DNA of 64,000 nt from Arenibacter amylolyticus (GTDB lineage Bacteria; Bacteroidota; Bacteroidia; Flavobacteriales; Flavobacteriaceae), in NCBI RefSeq assembly GCF_002150785.1, contig NZ_MTAZ01000005.1, positions 62,001-126,000 on the forward strand, written 5' to 3'. The position numbers and the translations under genes are program-made. Under the pieces are notes generated by a model that saw nothing but the letters and a program-made list of their open reading frames with translations, was not told where the DNA came from and did not search any database. This document shows positions 16,602-25,571 of this stretch, piece after piece (positions within the stretch are counted from its first letter, which is position 1; every line of letters starts with the position of its first letter).

Positions 16602-17318
16602 CTATGATTCCAAAAAGGTGAGTTTTGCTAAATAATCAAAATGAGCACCCTCATATACCAGTTCGCAAGATAAGTTATTTGCATGAGCCGCTCGCTGTAA
16701 GGTGTTAAAATCGATGTACAACCACGGTAAGGGGTCACTTTTATGGCCTTTGTATTCCATTACAAAGGTGACCTCCCCATAGTAATCTTGATCCTCCGGA
16801 ATCCAATAGCCTCCATCCTCATCTTCCTCGTACATATATATGATGTCACTGGAGTCTAGAAGAATTTGCCCGTTAGACTTTAGCAAGGATTTTAAGTGCT
16901 TTAAAAAGGCATCTATCTTATTTAGTTTTCCCACTATGCCAATCCCGTTCATCAGCATCAACAGGGTGTCGTACTTCTGATTCTTTACTTCTAGGATATC
17001 TGACAGCATTACTTGTTTTAGCCCTCTCAGTTTGCAGGTTTCCACAGCGGCTGGGGAATAATCTAGCGCCGTTACCAGATGTCCCTGTTCTTGTAAATAG
17101 AGGCTATGGCTTCCTGCACCACATCCAATATCCAAGATGTTTCCCTTACAACGTTTCAAGGCCTCCTTTTCCAAGGCGGGCATCTGTTTGTAGTTCCTAA
17201 AAAGATAGGGGACAGGAATGCTGTCTTCCTCTTCCAAAGTGGAATAGGTCTTAATATCCTCGGAATAATTTCCGTTTTGATAGTCCAGTACAGCGCTGCC
17301 TAAGATGTCCTTGTTCAT
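16602..17318 (-). CDS. Class I SAM-dependent methyltransferase
   Basis: A 238-residue Rossmann-fold methyltransferase. Motif I ILDIGCGAGSHSLYL lies in the first third, followed by the acidic residue of motif II (LVTALDYSPAAVE) and a motif IV-like LLMLMNGIG. The substrate is unknown. I chose the ATG at 17318 (MNKDILGSAVLDY). Starting at 17432 would add 38 residues of basic, non-conserved sequence that crosses the promoter region. It is a single gene. Confidence 0.88.
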   Translation of the reverse strand: MNKDILGSAVLDYQNGNYSEDIKTYSTLEEEDSIPVPYLFRNYKQMPALEKEALKRCKGNILDIGCGAGSHSLYLQEQGHLVTALDYSPAAVETCKLRGLKQVMLSDILEVKNQKYDTLLMLMNGIGIVGKLNKIDAFLKHLKSLLKSNGQILLDSSDIIYMYEEDEDGGYWIPEDQDYYGEVTFVMEYKGHKSDPLPWLYIDFNTLQRAAHANNLSCELVYEGAHFDYLAKLTFLES

Positions 17319-17490
17319 TTTATTTATAGCATTTCCATGCAAAAATGAGGTTTTTATATGTATTTGGGGTCGACTTTTAATAATTTTGAGGAATTTATTT
17401 TTAAGTGGGGAGCTAGTTAGTCCAGATACCATAAACCGGTTCGGTCAATTACCATAAACCATTTTTAAATAGGCCTAAAACAATGCCATT

Positions 17491-17989
17491 TTGGAAAACA
17501 CTATAGAACAACTCCCAAAGCTCGCCAAGGAGAAACATAATGAGAATCGGAAATTCTTTGCTAAGCTCCGTAAAAAGCCACCAAAGGATTTAGATTATAT
17601 TATGCAGGATTTGCACGAGGAAGAATTTCAGCGCACAGACTGCTTGGAATGTGCCAATTGTTGTAAAACAACGGGGCCCCTGTTTACCAATAATGATATA
17701 GAAAGGATATCCAAACATTTTAGGATGAAGCCCCAAAAGTTTGTGGAGACCTATTTGCGCGTAGACGAGGAACAGGATTATGTATTGCAACGTGTTCCCT
17801 GTACCTTTTTGGGAGCCGATAATTACTGTTCCATCTACGACGTGAGACCAAAGGCTTGTCGGGAATTTCCGCACACCAATAGAAAAAAAGTTTCATCAAA
17901 TAAGTAACCTTACCCTAAAAAACGTGGTTATTTGTCCGGCAGCATACAACATTGTAGAGGAGATGAAAAAAAGACTTGCAAAAAAATAA
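17491..17989 (+). pseudogene. YkgJ-family cysteine-cluster protein gene with a frameshift
   Basis: The first 138 codons encode a YkgJ-type Zn/Fe-chelating domain with CLECANCCKTTGP, CTFLGADNYC and VRPKACREFPHTNRKK. The frame then ends at 17908. Translating the +1 frame from the A7 run at 17883-17889 restores a family-like C-terminus (FHQISNLTLKNVVICPAAYN, then IVEEMKKRLAKK) and a stop at 17987-17989. Removing a single A would give one continuous frame of 165 codons. The start is TTG at 17491. The break may be a real mutation, a sequencing error in the homopolymer, or expression through transcriptional slippage. Confidence 0.82.
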
Positions 17990-18244
17990 TCGGCCCCTTA
18001 TCTCCCCTCCTAAACTAGTTGTCTGTATAGTGGAGAGGTGCCAGTTCTTAGAAGAGGTTAATGCTTTATTTATATTTTCTAGCAAGCTTAGCCACTCAAC
18101 GATAATGAGGGAGTTTCTTCATAATTTTTCCGTTTAGGGGAACCAATTGTGCTATATGCTATGTGCTTCTCTTGGTGGTAGATGTTTGTTTATGAGTAGT
18201 TTATCGCCATGTTCTCCATAAGAATTATTTTGTATTTTTAGTAC

Positions 18245-19096
18245 ATGGAAAGTATCTATAGTTATTTTGAAACGATCCCCCCGGCCCATAGAAGTGTAAT
18301 TTTGGTTTCGGGAATAGCATTTTTTTGGATTCTAGAATATATAGTCCCCTTATTTCAGCTTAAATACAAAAAGATTAAGCATGCTGGGGTTAATATCTTC
18401 TTTACCTTAACCACCATTCTAGTAAATTTTCCCTTGGCTTTTTTGCTGTTAAAAACCAGTGATTGGACCCTCGAAAATAATTTTGGGGTTCTTCAATGGT
18501 TGCCTGTAATGCCACTCTGGGTAACTATTTTTTTAGGGGTGTTGTTGTTGGATCTATTAGGGGCATGGCTGGCTCATTGGGTAGAGCACAAAGTGAAGTT
18601 GTTATGGGGATTCCATATCATCCATCATACAGATCATCAGGTAGACACCACAACGGCCAATAGGCATCATCCGGGGGAGAGCGTAGTGCGATTTGCATTT
18701 ACCTGCTTTGGAACCTTTATAGTGGGAGCGCCCGTAGCCATCATTATGATCTATCAGGCACTTTCGGTACTGTTTTCTCAATTTAACCATGCCAATATTG
18801 CCCTACCCAAAAAATTGGACAATGCACTTAGTTGGGTATTTGTATCCCCAGATATGCACAAGGTGCACCACCATTATAAACTACCCTATACAGACAGTAA
18901 TTATGGAAATATCTTCTCCCTATGGGACCGACTCTTTGGGACCTTTTTAAAACTTCCTAAGGATGAAATCGTATACGGAGTGGATACCTATTTCAATGAA
19001 AAGGAAAATTCCAATATTGGCTTACTGATGCAAATTCCCTTTAAAGCTTATAAAGCTCCCAAAGAGGCAGGTTTAAAATCGCCTTCTCAATCGTAG
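18245..19096 (+). CDS. Fatty acid hydroxylase/sterol desaturase family protein
   Basis: A 283-residue integral membrane di-iron enzyme. Four or so hydrophobic helices carry the histidine boxes: HWVEH, then HIIHH plus NRHHP, then HKVHHHY near the C-terminus. These are the ligands of the FA_hydroxylase family (PF04116). It likely hydroxylates or desaturates a lipid; in Bacteroidota candidate substrates include sphingolipid or ornithine-lipid acyl chains and carotenoids, but none can be picked here. It is convergent with the DUF1343 gene, and the coding ends overlap by 10 bp. Confidence 0.92.
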   Translation: MESIYSYFETIPPAHRSVILVSGIAFFWILEYIVPLFQLKYKKIKHAGVNIFFTLTTILVNFPLAFLLLKTSDWTLENNFGVLQWLPVMPLWVTIFLGVLLLDLLGAWLAHWVEHKVKLLWGFHIIHHTDHQVDTTTANRHHPGESVVRFAFTCFGTFIVGAPVAIIMIYQALSVLFSQFNHANIALPKKLDNALSWVFVSPDMHKVHHHYKLPYTDSNYGNIFSLWDRLFGTFLKLPKDEIVYGVDTYFNEKENSNIGLLMQIPFKAYKAPKEAGLKSPSQS

Positions 19097-20334
19097 ATCA
19101 GGTATTTTGCTCTAATTTTTTTAAAATTGCTGATGTCTTCCTGCCAACTAGCTTTTATTTCTTCCTGAGAGAGGCCTGCTTTTATCTGTTGCTGTAGTTT
19201 CTCGGTTCCTGCATGTCGTGTAAAACCGCTAGTAAGAAAGAACTTTGTCTTGTCCGTACTGTTTTTGTAGGCATCCAATAAAAAACTTAAATCAACCTTA
19301 TCCATTTTTGGCATTTGTGATAGGTCCTTCCCGTAACAAACTTCCCCATTGTGTTTGGGGGATTTAGCGCCAAAATTAGGAGCAGGAGTATAGGAAAAGC
19401 TGTATTGGGTGCTGTCCAGAAACGGTGCCCCGTATCGCTGAAACTGAAACTCCGTTCCCCGTCCGGCATTTATATTGGTGCCTTCAAAGAAGCCTAGGCT
19501 CGGGTATAAATAAATGGAGGTGTTATTAGGTAAGTTAGGCGATGGCCTAATGGGAAGAAGATAGTCCTTGTTGCGATGGTAGTTTTCCAGCGTAATTACC
19601 GTAAGGTCTACCTTGGCTTGGTTTTCCATCATCCCCTCCTCATTAATCATTTTGGCGTATTCTCCAATCGTCATTCCATATACTAGTGGGATGTTGGTTA
19701 ACCCCAAAAATCCGCGGTGCTTAGTTTCCATAGTAGGGCCGTCTACATAGTGTGCGTTGGGGTTGGGGCGGTCTAGTACAATAACTGGGATGTTTTGCGC
19801 GGCACAGGCTTCCATTACCAATTGCATGGTAGCGATATACGTGTAAAATCGCACTCCTACATCCTGTATGTCAAAAAGAACAATGTCTATATCCTGTAAT
19901 TGCTCCTCAGTGGGTTTTCTATTGCTTCCATACAGCGAGATAATGGGTAGGCCCGTTTTTTCGTCCTTCCCATCGGTTACCTTTTCACCCGCATCGGCTT
20001 CGCCCCTAAAACCGTGTTCCGGAGCAAAGACGTGTTTTATATCTACCTCCAAAGCTCGTAGGGAGTCCACAATGTGCGTATAGGTCAATGGCTCCGTATC
20101 CTTAAAGAGTACGCTGGTCTGATTGGCTACCACGGCAACCTTCTTCCCCTTTAGTAAGGGAAGGTATTCTTCGGTGCGGTTGGCACCTACAATGATAGGA
20201 GGTTCGTTTTCCAAAGAGGCGGTACTCATATGAGCGCCTTGATCCTTGTTGTTAGACTTGGAGGGGTTTCCACAAGAAGATACTATAAAAACCAATAATA
20301 AAACAGTATTTTTGAAGACGGAAAAAATTGCCAT
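19087..20334 (-). CDS. NamZ-type exo-beta-N-acetylmuramidase (DUF1343) lipoprotein
   Basis: A 415-residue DUF1343 protein. This family includes Bacillus NamZ (GH171), which releases terminal MurNAc from peptidoglycan fragments. The lipoprotein signal ends at IVSSC (Cys21), so it is anchored in the envelope. Conserved stretches are KVAVVANQTSV, HVFAPEHGFRGEADAGEKV, VLFDIQDVGVRFYTYIATM, VLDRPNPN and GRGTEFQFQRYGAPF. Its likely role is turnover or recycling of cell-wall material. The start lies 3 bp from the divergent permease start, so promoters must overlap coding sequence. Confidence 0.92.
   Translation of the reverse strand: MAIFSVFKNTVLLLVFIVSSCGNPSKSNNKDQGAHMSTASLENEPPIIVGANRTEEYLPLLKGKKVAVVANQTSVLFKDTEPLTYTHIVDSLRALEVDIKHVFAPEHGFRGEADAGEKVTDGKDEKTGLPIISLYGSNRKPTEEQLQDIDIVLFDIQDVGVRFYTYIATMQLVMEACAAQNIPVIVLDRPNPNAHYVDGPTMETKHRGFLGLTNIPLVYGMTIGEYAKMINEEGMMENQAKVDLTVITLENYHRNKDYLLPIRPSPNLPNNTSIYLYPSLGFFEGTNINAGRGTEFQFQRYGAPFLDSTQYSFSYTPAPNFGAKSPKHNGEVCYGKDLSQMPKMDKVDLSFLLDAYKNSTDKTKFFLTSGFTRHAGTEKLQQQIKAGLSQEEIKASWQEDISNFKKIRAKYLIYD
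20307..20314 (+). promoter_or_regulatory. Putative -7 box for the permease, inside DUF1343 coding sequence
   Basis: TATTTTTG matches TAnnTTTG and lies 23 bp before the TTG start of the permease, within the 5' end of the opposite gene. Confidence 0.4.
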
Positions 20335-20337
20335 AAT

Positions 20338-21579
20338 TTGAATTTAGAATTTTTTATTGCCAAGCGGCTGGTTACTGCAAAAGAGCATAAAATTAGCATA
20401 TCTGCACCAATAATAAAAATTGCCATTGCAGCAATTACTTTGGGGGTGATTATGATGTTGGTGGCAATTGCTACTGGCGTGGGATTAAAGCATAAGATTA
20501 GGGAGAAAGTAGCTGCCTTTAATGGGCATATCCAGATTTATAACTATGACAATAATAACTCGGATGTCTCCGTGGTTCCCGTTTCCCTAAACCAGGATTT
20601 CTATCCAGAATTTAAATCTGTTAGCGGTATTCAGCACATTCAGGGGGTGGCTACCAAAGCTGGCATTATTAGAACCGAGGAAACCTTTGAGGGAATAATT
20701 GCCAAGGGAGTGGGTAAAGATTATAACTGGGAGGTGTTTAAAGAGTTTTTAGTCGATGGAAACCTACCTAATTATGCCGAGGACCTAAATGAGGAAGTGT
20801 TAATTTCCCAAGTGCTGGCAAATCGACTTCATTTTAAAACGGGCGATTCCTTTGTAGCCATTTTTTTTAAGGAAGACGATGAGTCTAAAATGCCAAATCA
20901 ACGAAAATTTACCATAACAGGTATCTATAATAGTGGTTTTGAGGAGCTAGATGCTTCCTATATCTTTATCGATATCCGCCATATTCGCCATATGAATAAA
21001 TGGAGCCAGGACGAGGTAGGGAATTTTGAGATATTCCTGGATAATTTTGACGAAATGGAAGTCAAGGCAAGGGAAATCTATGGGAAAACTTTGTCCGATT
21101 TGGATACGCAGACCATACAAGGGAAGTATTTTAGGATTTTTGAATGGATAGGCCTCTTCGATCTCAATATCGCTATCATCATTGGAATTATGATTATCGT
21201 AGGCGGATTTAATATGATTACGGCCCTTCTAGTGCTTATTTTGGAACGAACGCAGATGATTGGGATATTGAAAGCACTGGGATCTTCCAATTGGAGCATA
21301 AGAAAAATATTCCTCTACAATGCCAGCTATCTCATAGGAGTGGGATTGTTATTGGGGAATATTATCGGCCTCGGGATTATTGGCTTGCAATACAAATTTA
21401 GGTTGTTGAAATTTCCCAATCCCAAGGAGTACTATATAGATTATATTCCTGTGTATATAGATGTTTGGATGGTATTGGCCTTAAATGTTGGGGTATTGTT
21501 TCTGTGTCTGTTGATGCTGTTAATTCCCTCCTATGTTATTACTAAAATAGCGCCGGTAAAAGCCATTAAATTCGAATAA
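20338..21579 (+). CDS. LolC/LolE-type ABC transporter permease
   Basis: A 413-residue permease of the MacB/FtsX-LolC/E superfamily. One N-terminal membrane helix (residues about 24-48, IAIAAITLGVIMMLVAIATG) is followed by a large periplasmic domain beginning HIQIYNYDNNN. A C-terminal FtsX domain has three helices (around ILILERTQMIGILKALGSS). The family extracts outer-membrane lipoproteins for the LolA carrier. The ATPase is not adjacent. The start is TTG at 20338, chosen because MNLEFFIAKRL is the family N-terminus and no in-frame ATG is near. Confidence 0.92.
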   Translation: MNLEFFIAKRLVTAKEHKISISAPIIKIAIAAITLGVIMMLVAIATGVGLKHKIREKVAAFNGHIQIYNYDNNNSDVSVVPVSLNQDFYPEFKSVSGIQHIQGVATKAGIIRTEETFEGIIAKGVGKDYNWEVFKEFLVDGNLPNYAEDLNEEVLISQVLANRLHFKTGDSFVAIFFKEDDESKMPNQRKFTITGIYNSGFEELDASYIFIDIRHIRHMNKWSQDEVGNFEIFLDNFDEMEVKAREIYGKTLSDLDTQTIQGKYFRIFEWIGLFDLNIAIIIGIMIIVGGFNMITALLVLILERTQMIGILKALGSSNWSIRKIFLYNASYLIGVGLLLGNIIGLGIIGLQYKFRLLKFPNPKEYYIDYIPVYIDVWMVLALNVGVLFLCLLMLLIPSYVITKIAPVKAIKFE

Positions 21580-21737
21580 CCATCCAGGAAATAGCTACAT
21601 TTCAGTGTTTTTCACTGGTGTAATTTAGGTGTTCATCCCAAGAATATCGGGATGTGTGTTTCCTTAACTTCTCCCTTTACTATGGATTGGTATGGGCTAA
21701 TTGTGGTTCCTTTAATAATCTATTATCTTTATAGTAT

Positions 21738-22718
21738 ATGAAATACGCAGAGAATATACTAGGAACCATCGGCAACACCCCTTTAATTAAGTTAAACCGG
21801 ATAACGGGAAATTTGCCCTGCATAGTGCTTGCAAAAAATGAAACCTTTAATCCGGGTAATTCGGTAAAGGACCGTATGGCTCTGCAGATGATAGAGGATG
21901 CGGAAGCTTCGGGTTTGCTGAAGCCAGGAGGGACAATTATTGAGAGCACCTCAGGAAATACGGGAATGGGGCTAGCCTTGGTGGCCATTATAAAAGGCTA
22001 TAAAATGATCTGCGTTATCAGTGATAAGCAATCCAAGGAAAAAGTGGATATTCTTAGGGCATTGGGCAGTGAAGTACACGTTTGTCCCACCAACGTAGCT
22101 CCCGAAGATCCAAAAAGTTATTATTCTACCGCAAAACGATTGGCAGCGGAAACCCCCAATTCCTGGTACGTAAATCAATATGACAATCCCTCCAATTACA
22201 AAGCACATTATCTTAGTACAGGTCCAGAAATATGGGAGCAGACCGAGGGGAAGATTACCCATTTTGTGGTAGGGGTGGGAACAGGAGGCACTATTTCTGG
22301 CGTAGGGACCTATTTAAAGGAGAAAAATCCAGAAATCAAGGTTTGGGGAGTAGATACCTATGGGTCCGTATATAAAAAATATCATGAAACAGGTATCTTT
22401 GACCCCAACGAGATTTATCCCTATAGTACGGAAGGGATAGGGGAGGATATTTTACCGGAAAATGTCCATTTTAATATTATTGACGGATTCACAAAGGTTA
22501 CCGATAAGGATGCTGCCCTCTACACACGGCGGTTGGCATTGGAAGAAGCCATGTTTCTAGGGAATTCTGCAGGGGCTGCCATAAAAGGAGTCCTGCAATT
22601 GGCCCATCACTTTACCAAGAAAGACGTGGTGGTAGTTCTCTTCCATGACCATGGCAGCAGGTATGTTGGCAAGATCTTTAATGATACATGGATGCGTGAA
22701 AAAGGATTTTTGAAATAA
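21738..22718 (+). CDS. Cysteine synthase family PLP enzyme
   Basis: A 326-residue fold-type II PLP enzyme (O-acetylserine sulfhydrylase or cystathionine beta-synthase core). The N-terminus is MKYAENILGTIGNTPLIKLNRI, the PLP Lys44 lies in GNSVKDRMA, the substrate loop is ESTSGNTGMGLA, and the phosphate loop is GVGTGGTISGVG. No CBS regulatory domains are present. It probably makes cysteine from O-acetylserine or condenses homocysteine with serine; the two cannot be told apart by eye. It heads an operon with the peptidase, epimerase and Crp genes. TATCTTTA at 21724-21731 resembles a -7 box. Confidence 0.93.
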   Translation: MKYAENILGTIGNTPLIKLNRITGNLPCIVLAKNETFNPGNSVKDRMALQMIEDAEASGLLKPGGTIIESTSGNTGMGLALVAIIKGYKMICVISDKQSKEKVDILRALGSEVHVCPTNVAPEDPKSYYSTAKRLAAETPNSWYVNQYDNPSNYKAHYLSTGPEIWEQTEGKITHFVVGVGTGGTISGVGTYLKEKNPEIKVWGVDTYGSVYKKYHETGIFDPNEIYPYSTEGIGEDILPENVHFNIIDGFTKVTDKDAALYTRRLALEEAMFLGNSAGAAIKGVLQLAHHFTKKDVVVVLFHDHGSRYVGKIFNDTWMREKGFLK

Positions 22719-22741
22719 TTAACCACTAAATACTACTAATT

Positions 22742-24040
22742 ATGACTTGGAATGGAATGCTCGCCCTTGCACTTATGTGTGTTATAGGTTTTTCGGTAAA
22801 TGCCCAAAAGCTCTCCCGAGTAGAGAAAAAATTGGTGCGCACTGTGGAGTCCAATAATACCGAAGCTATAGATTTTTTAAAAAAGGTGGTCAACATCAAT
22901 AGTGGTACCCTAAATAAAGAAGGGGTTAAAGAGGTGGGAATGGTATTCAGGGACGCCTTTGATAATATAAATTTTAAGACTTCCTGGATTTCTATGCCGG
23001 AAGAAATGAATAGAGCCGGACACTTATTTGCAGAAACATCGGGGAATAAAGGAAAAAAATTGTTGCTTATTGGACATTTGGATACAGTTTTTGAGGAGGA
23101 CAGTCCCTTTCAGACTTTCACCATGGTAAATGATAGTATTGCCCATGCCCCAGGGGGAAATGATATGAAGGGGGGCAACGTTATAATTTTGTATGCCCTA
23201 AAGGCGCTACATCAACAAGGACTTTTGGACAACGCCCAGATTATTGTGGCCTTTACCGGAGATGAGGAAAGTACTGGGAAACCCTTGGAAATTAGTAGGA
23301 AGGATTTGATTGAAGCTGCCAAACGTAGCGATATTGCCTTGGGATTTGAAACCTCTACAGGTTTTAACTATGCCACGGTAGCTCGTAGGGGTTCCTCTGG
23401 ATGGGAGTTGGAGGTAACCGGAAATCGCGCTCACTCCTCCGGAATTTTTAGCGATAAGGTAGGGGCGGGTGCAATTTTTGAAATGTCTCGTATTCTAAAC
23501 GGATTTTATAATGAGGTAAGAGGTGAGGAGTTTTTAACCTTTAATCCTGGTATCATGATGGGAGGGACCTTTTTGGAATACGATGCCAAGACAGGGAGTG
23601 GAACAGCCTTTGGGAAAAGCAATGTAGTGGCACAATCGGCCATTGCAAAAGGAGGGCTCCGCTTTATATCGGAAGAGCAAAAAGAAAATGCCCGTGAGAA
23701 AATGAGGCAGATCGCAGCCGAGAACCTGCCACATACTTCCGCTAAATTAACCTTTACCGATAGCTATCCCGCTATGGTCCCCACGGAAGGAAACCTACAA
23801 TTGTTGGCGCAATTAAATGAGGTGAGCCTGGCTTTGGGTCAAGGGGAGGTGGAAGCTTACGATCCAGGAAAAAGAGGCGCTGCAGATACTTCCTTCGTGG
23901 CAGAATATGTAGCCTGTTTAGACGGATTGGGAACCATGGGGTCTGGGGCGCATACCCCCCAGGAGACGGTAAACTTAAACACCATAGAGGCACTTACAAA
24001 ACGTACTGCCGTAATGATATATAGATTAATACAACAATAG
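22742..24040 (+). CDS. Exported M20-family metallopeptidase
   Basis: A 432-residue zinc peptidase of the M20 family (carboxypeptidase G2/ArgE-like) with a signal peptide (MTWNGMLALALMCVIGFSVNA, then QKL). Metal and catalytic residues are visible: His112 in GHLDTVF, Asp141 in GGNDMKGG, and Glu175/Glu176 in GDEEST. A dimerisation-domain His lies in NRAHSSGIF. It likely removes C-terminal amino acids or hydrolyses aminoacyl amides in the periplasm. The gene starts 23 bp after the cysteine synthase gene. Confidence 0.93.
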   Translation: MTWNGMLALALMCVIGFSVNAQKLSRVEKKLVRTVESNNTEAIDFLKKVVNINSGTLNKEGVKEVGMVFRDAFDNINFKTSWISMPEEMNRAGHLFAETSGNKGKKLLLIGHLDTVFEEDSPFQTFTMVNDSIAHAPGGNDMKGGNVIILYALKALHQQGLLDNAQIIVAFTGDEESTGKPLEISRKDLIEAAKRSDIALGFETSTGFNYATVARRGSSGWELEVTGNRAHSSGIFSDKVGAGAIFEMSRILNGFYNEVRGEEFLTFNPGIMMGGTFLEYDAKTGSGTAFGKSNVVAQSAIAKGGLRFISEEQKENAREKMRQIAAENLPHTSAKLTFTDSYPAMVPTEGNLQLLAQLNEVSLALGQGEVEAYDPGKRGAADTSFVAEYVACLDGLGTMGSGAHTPQETVNLNTIEALTKRTAVMIYRLIQQ

Positions 24041-24046
24041 ATATAG

Positions 24047-24826
24047 ATGCTAAGTTTAAAAAAAGACGGGAAAATAGTTGCTATAGAAGCAGGAGAATTG
24101 GTAGGGTATAAGGTAGATGGTCACGAATATATCCACCAGAAAGGAAGTCCAGGATGGAGAAGTTCGGATACCGAGATGTTTCCTCTAATAGGGCCTACCC
24201 AAGAAGCAAATTTTAGGGTACAGACCCCAGAAGGAGTGGCCGTTCAAGATCAACACGGTCTACTTCGTGAAATGGATTATGAACTACTGCAACAAACCGA
24301 ACATAGCGCCAGTTTTATTAAAAAATACGAGGCAGGTAGCTTGGTTAAAAACAGTAAATATCCAGATAAATCAACCGAAGAATATTTGGCTTGGCCCTAT
24401 AGCTTTCAATTTGTAAAATCTTTTGCGCTGGACGATGATGGATTAAACATTCAATTTGAAATTAATGGGGAAGAGGGAATGCCATTTATGTTGGGGTATC
24501 ACCCTGCCTTTAAATTGCATACTGCAGAACCGGTTGTGCTCGCCGGAGACAGAACTATTTCCTTGGCGCAGATATTGGAAGTAGGGAATAGGGCACTCCC
24601 CGTACTAAACTGTAACTCCATCACCCTGTCCGATGAAAAGAACTTAACCATCTACACCAAAGGATTTGGGCATTTTATGCTGTGGACGGAAGTATCCAAC
24701 ATGGTTTGTATAGAGCCTATTACTTTCTACCCCTATAATGTAAAGCAGCCGCAATTGCATACGGGTTTTATGGAGTTGAATAGCAGTCAGAATAAATTTT
24801 TAGTGAGGTTGGAGCCCTCTAATTGA
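24047..24826 (+). CDS. Aldose 1-epimerase family protein (LacX-like)
   Basis: A 259-residue galactose-mutarotase-like beta-sandwich. Motifs include GSPGWRSSDTEMFPLIGP near residues 33-50, DQHGLLREMDYEL and the C-terminal VCIEPITFYP, whose Glu is the likely general base. The group is close to LacX and YeaD and probably converts sugar anomers; the physiological sugar is unknown. It is cytosolic, with no signal. The ATG lies 6 bp after the M20 peptidase stop, inside the operon. Confidence 0.9.
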   Translation: MLSLKKDGKIVAIEAGELVGYKVDGHEYIHQKGSPGWRSSDTEMFPLIGPTQEANFRVQTPEGVAVQDQHGLLREMDYELLQQTEHSASFIKKYEAGSLVKNSKYPDKSTEEYLAWPYSFQFVKSFALDDDGLNIQFEINGEEGMPFMLGYHPAFKLHTAEPVVLAGDRTISLAQILEVGNRALPVLNCNSITLSDEKNLTIYTKGFGHFMLWTEVSNMVCIEPITFYPYNVKQPQLHTGFMELNSSQNKFLVRLEPSN

Positions 24827-24837
24827 AGTCAAGGAAT

Positions 24838-25470
24838 ATGAAGGATGCATTAGAACGTTATTACAGCTATCTCTTTGAGGAGGAATTGTTGGAGGAAATA
24901 AGAAATGTAGGGATTTATAAGAAAATAGGGCAGGGGGAGAAGTTGATGGATATCGGCGATGTGGTTCAAACCATGCCTCTACTGCTGCAAGGTGCGGTTA
25001 AGGTGATGCGGGAAGATGATGACCACAATGAACTGTTACTCTACTTTATTGAACGTGGTGATACCTGTGCCATGACATTCTCTTGTTGTTTTGGGGGAAA
25101 GAAAAGTGAAATTAGGGCAGTGGCCGAAACCGACACGGAACTTTTGATGATCCCCGTAGAATATATGGAATCCTGGATGGGGAAATATAAGTCTTGGCAA
25201 CATTTTATCTTGGATAGTTACCACTCCAGGATGATGGAGCTTATGGAAACTGTGGATTCCTTGGCATTTTTAAAAATGGATGAGCGACTCCTAAAGCATC
25301 TGCGCGATAAGGCCAAAGTAACCCAGGATGATGTTATTTATACCACCCATCAGGAAATTGCGTACGACTTACATACTTCTCGGGTGGTGGTATCCAGATT
25401 GCTAAAAAAGATGGAACAAGAGGGAGATATTCAGCTAAACCGCAATCATATAAAAATCCTGAACCTATAA
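24838..25470 (+). CDS. Crp/Fnr-family transcriptional regulator
   Basis: A 210-residue regulator. A cyclic-nucleotide-binding-like beta-barrel (residues about 25-120) contains CAMTFSCCFGGKKSEIRAVAET, where the cysteines may sense redox or sulfur species. The C-terminal winged helix has the recognition segment HQEIAYDLHTSRVVVSRLLKKM. I chose the ATG at 24838 rather than TTG at 24823, which overlaps the epimerase stop. It ends the cysteine synthase operon. Its position near SulP and the MBL-rhodanese gene suggests control of sulfur metabolism, as inference. A bidirectional terminator follows. Confidence 0.92.
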   Translation: MKDALERYYSYLFEEELLEEIRNVGIYKKIGQGEKLMDIGDVVQTMPLLLQGAVKVMREDDDHNELLLYFIERGDTCAMTFSCCFGGKKSEIRAVAETDTELLMIPVEYMESWMGKYKSWQHFILDSYHSRMMELMETVDSLAFLKMDERLLKHLRDKAKVTQDDVIYTTHQEIAYDLHTSRVVVSRLLKKMEQEGDIQLNRNHIKILNL

Positions 25471-25506
25471 CTGCAATTCAATCCCCAGTACGGAGTAACT
25501 GTAATT

Positions 25507-25551
25507 AAAAGCGCCTATTGCTTTGGACTATCCAAAACACTAGGCGCTTTT
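25507..25551. terminator. Bidirectional terminator between crp and DUF1080 genes
   Basis: AAAAGCGCCTA (25507-25517) pairs perfectly with TAGGCGCTTTT (25541-25551). An inner stem TTTGGA/TCCAAA sits in the loop. The A and T ends suit both strands of this convergent pair. Confidence 0.9.
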
Positions 25552-25571
25552 AATAAATATAACCGAGGAGG

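Noticed and set aside
17883-17907. Programmed -1 frameshifting on the A7 run of the YkgJ-type gene
   Set aside because: The -1 frame reads only four codons to a stop. The family C-terminus needs a +1 shift, so an indel explains it better.
21603-21654. Terminator candidates after the LolC/E-type permease (CAGTG/CACTG and CATCCC/GGGATG)
   Set aside because: Stems are only 5-6 bp and no T run follows.
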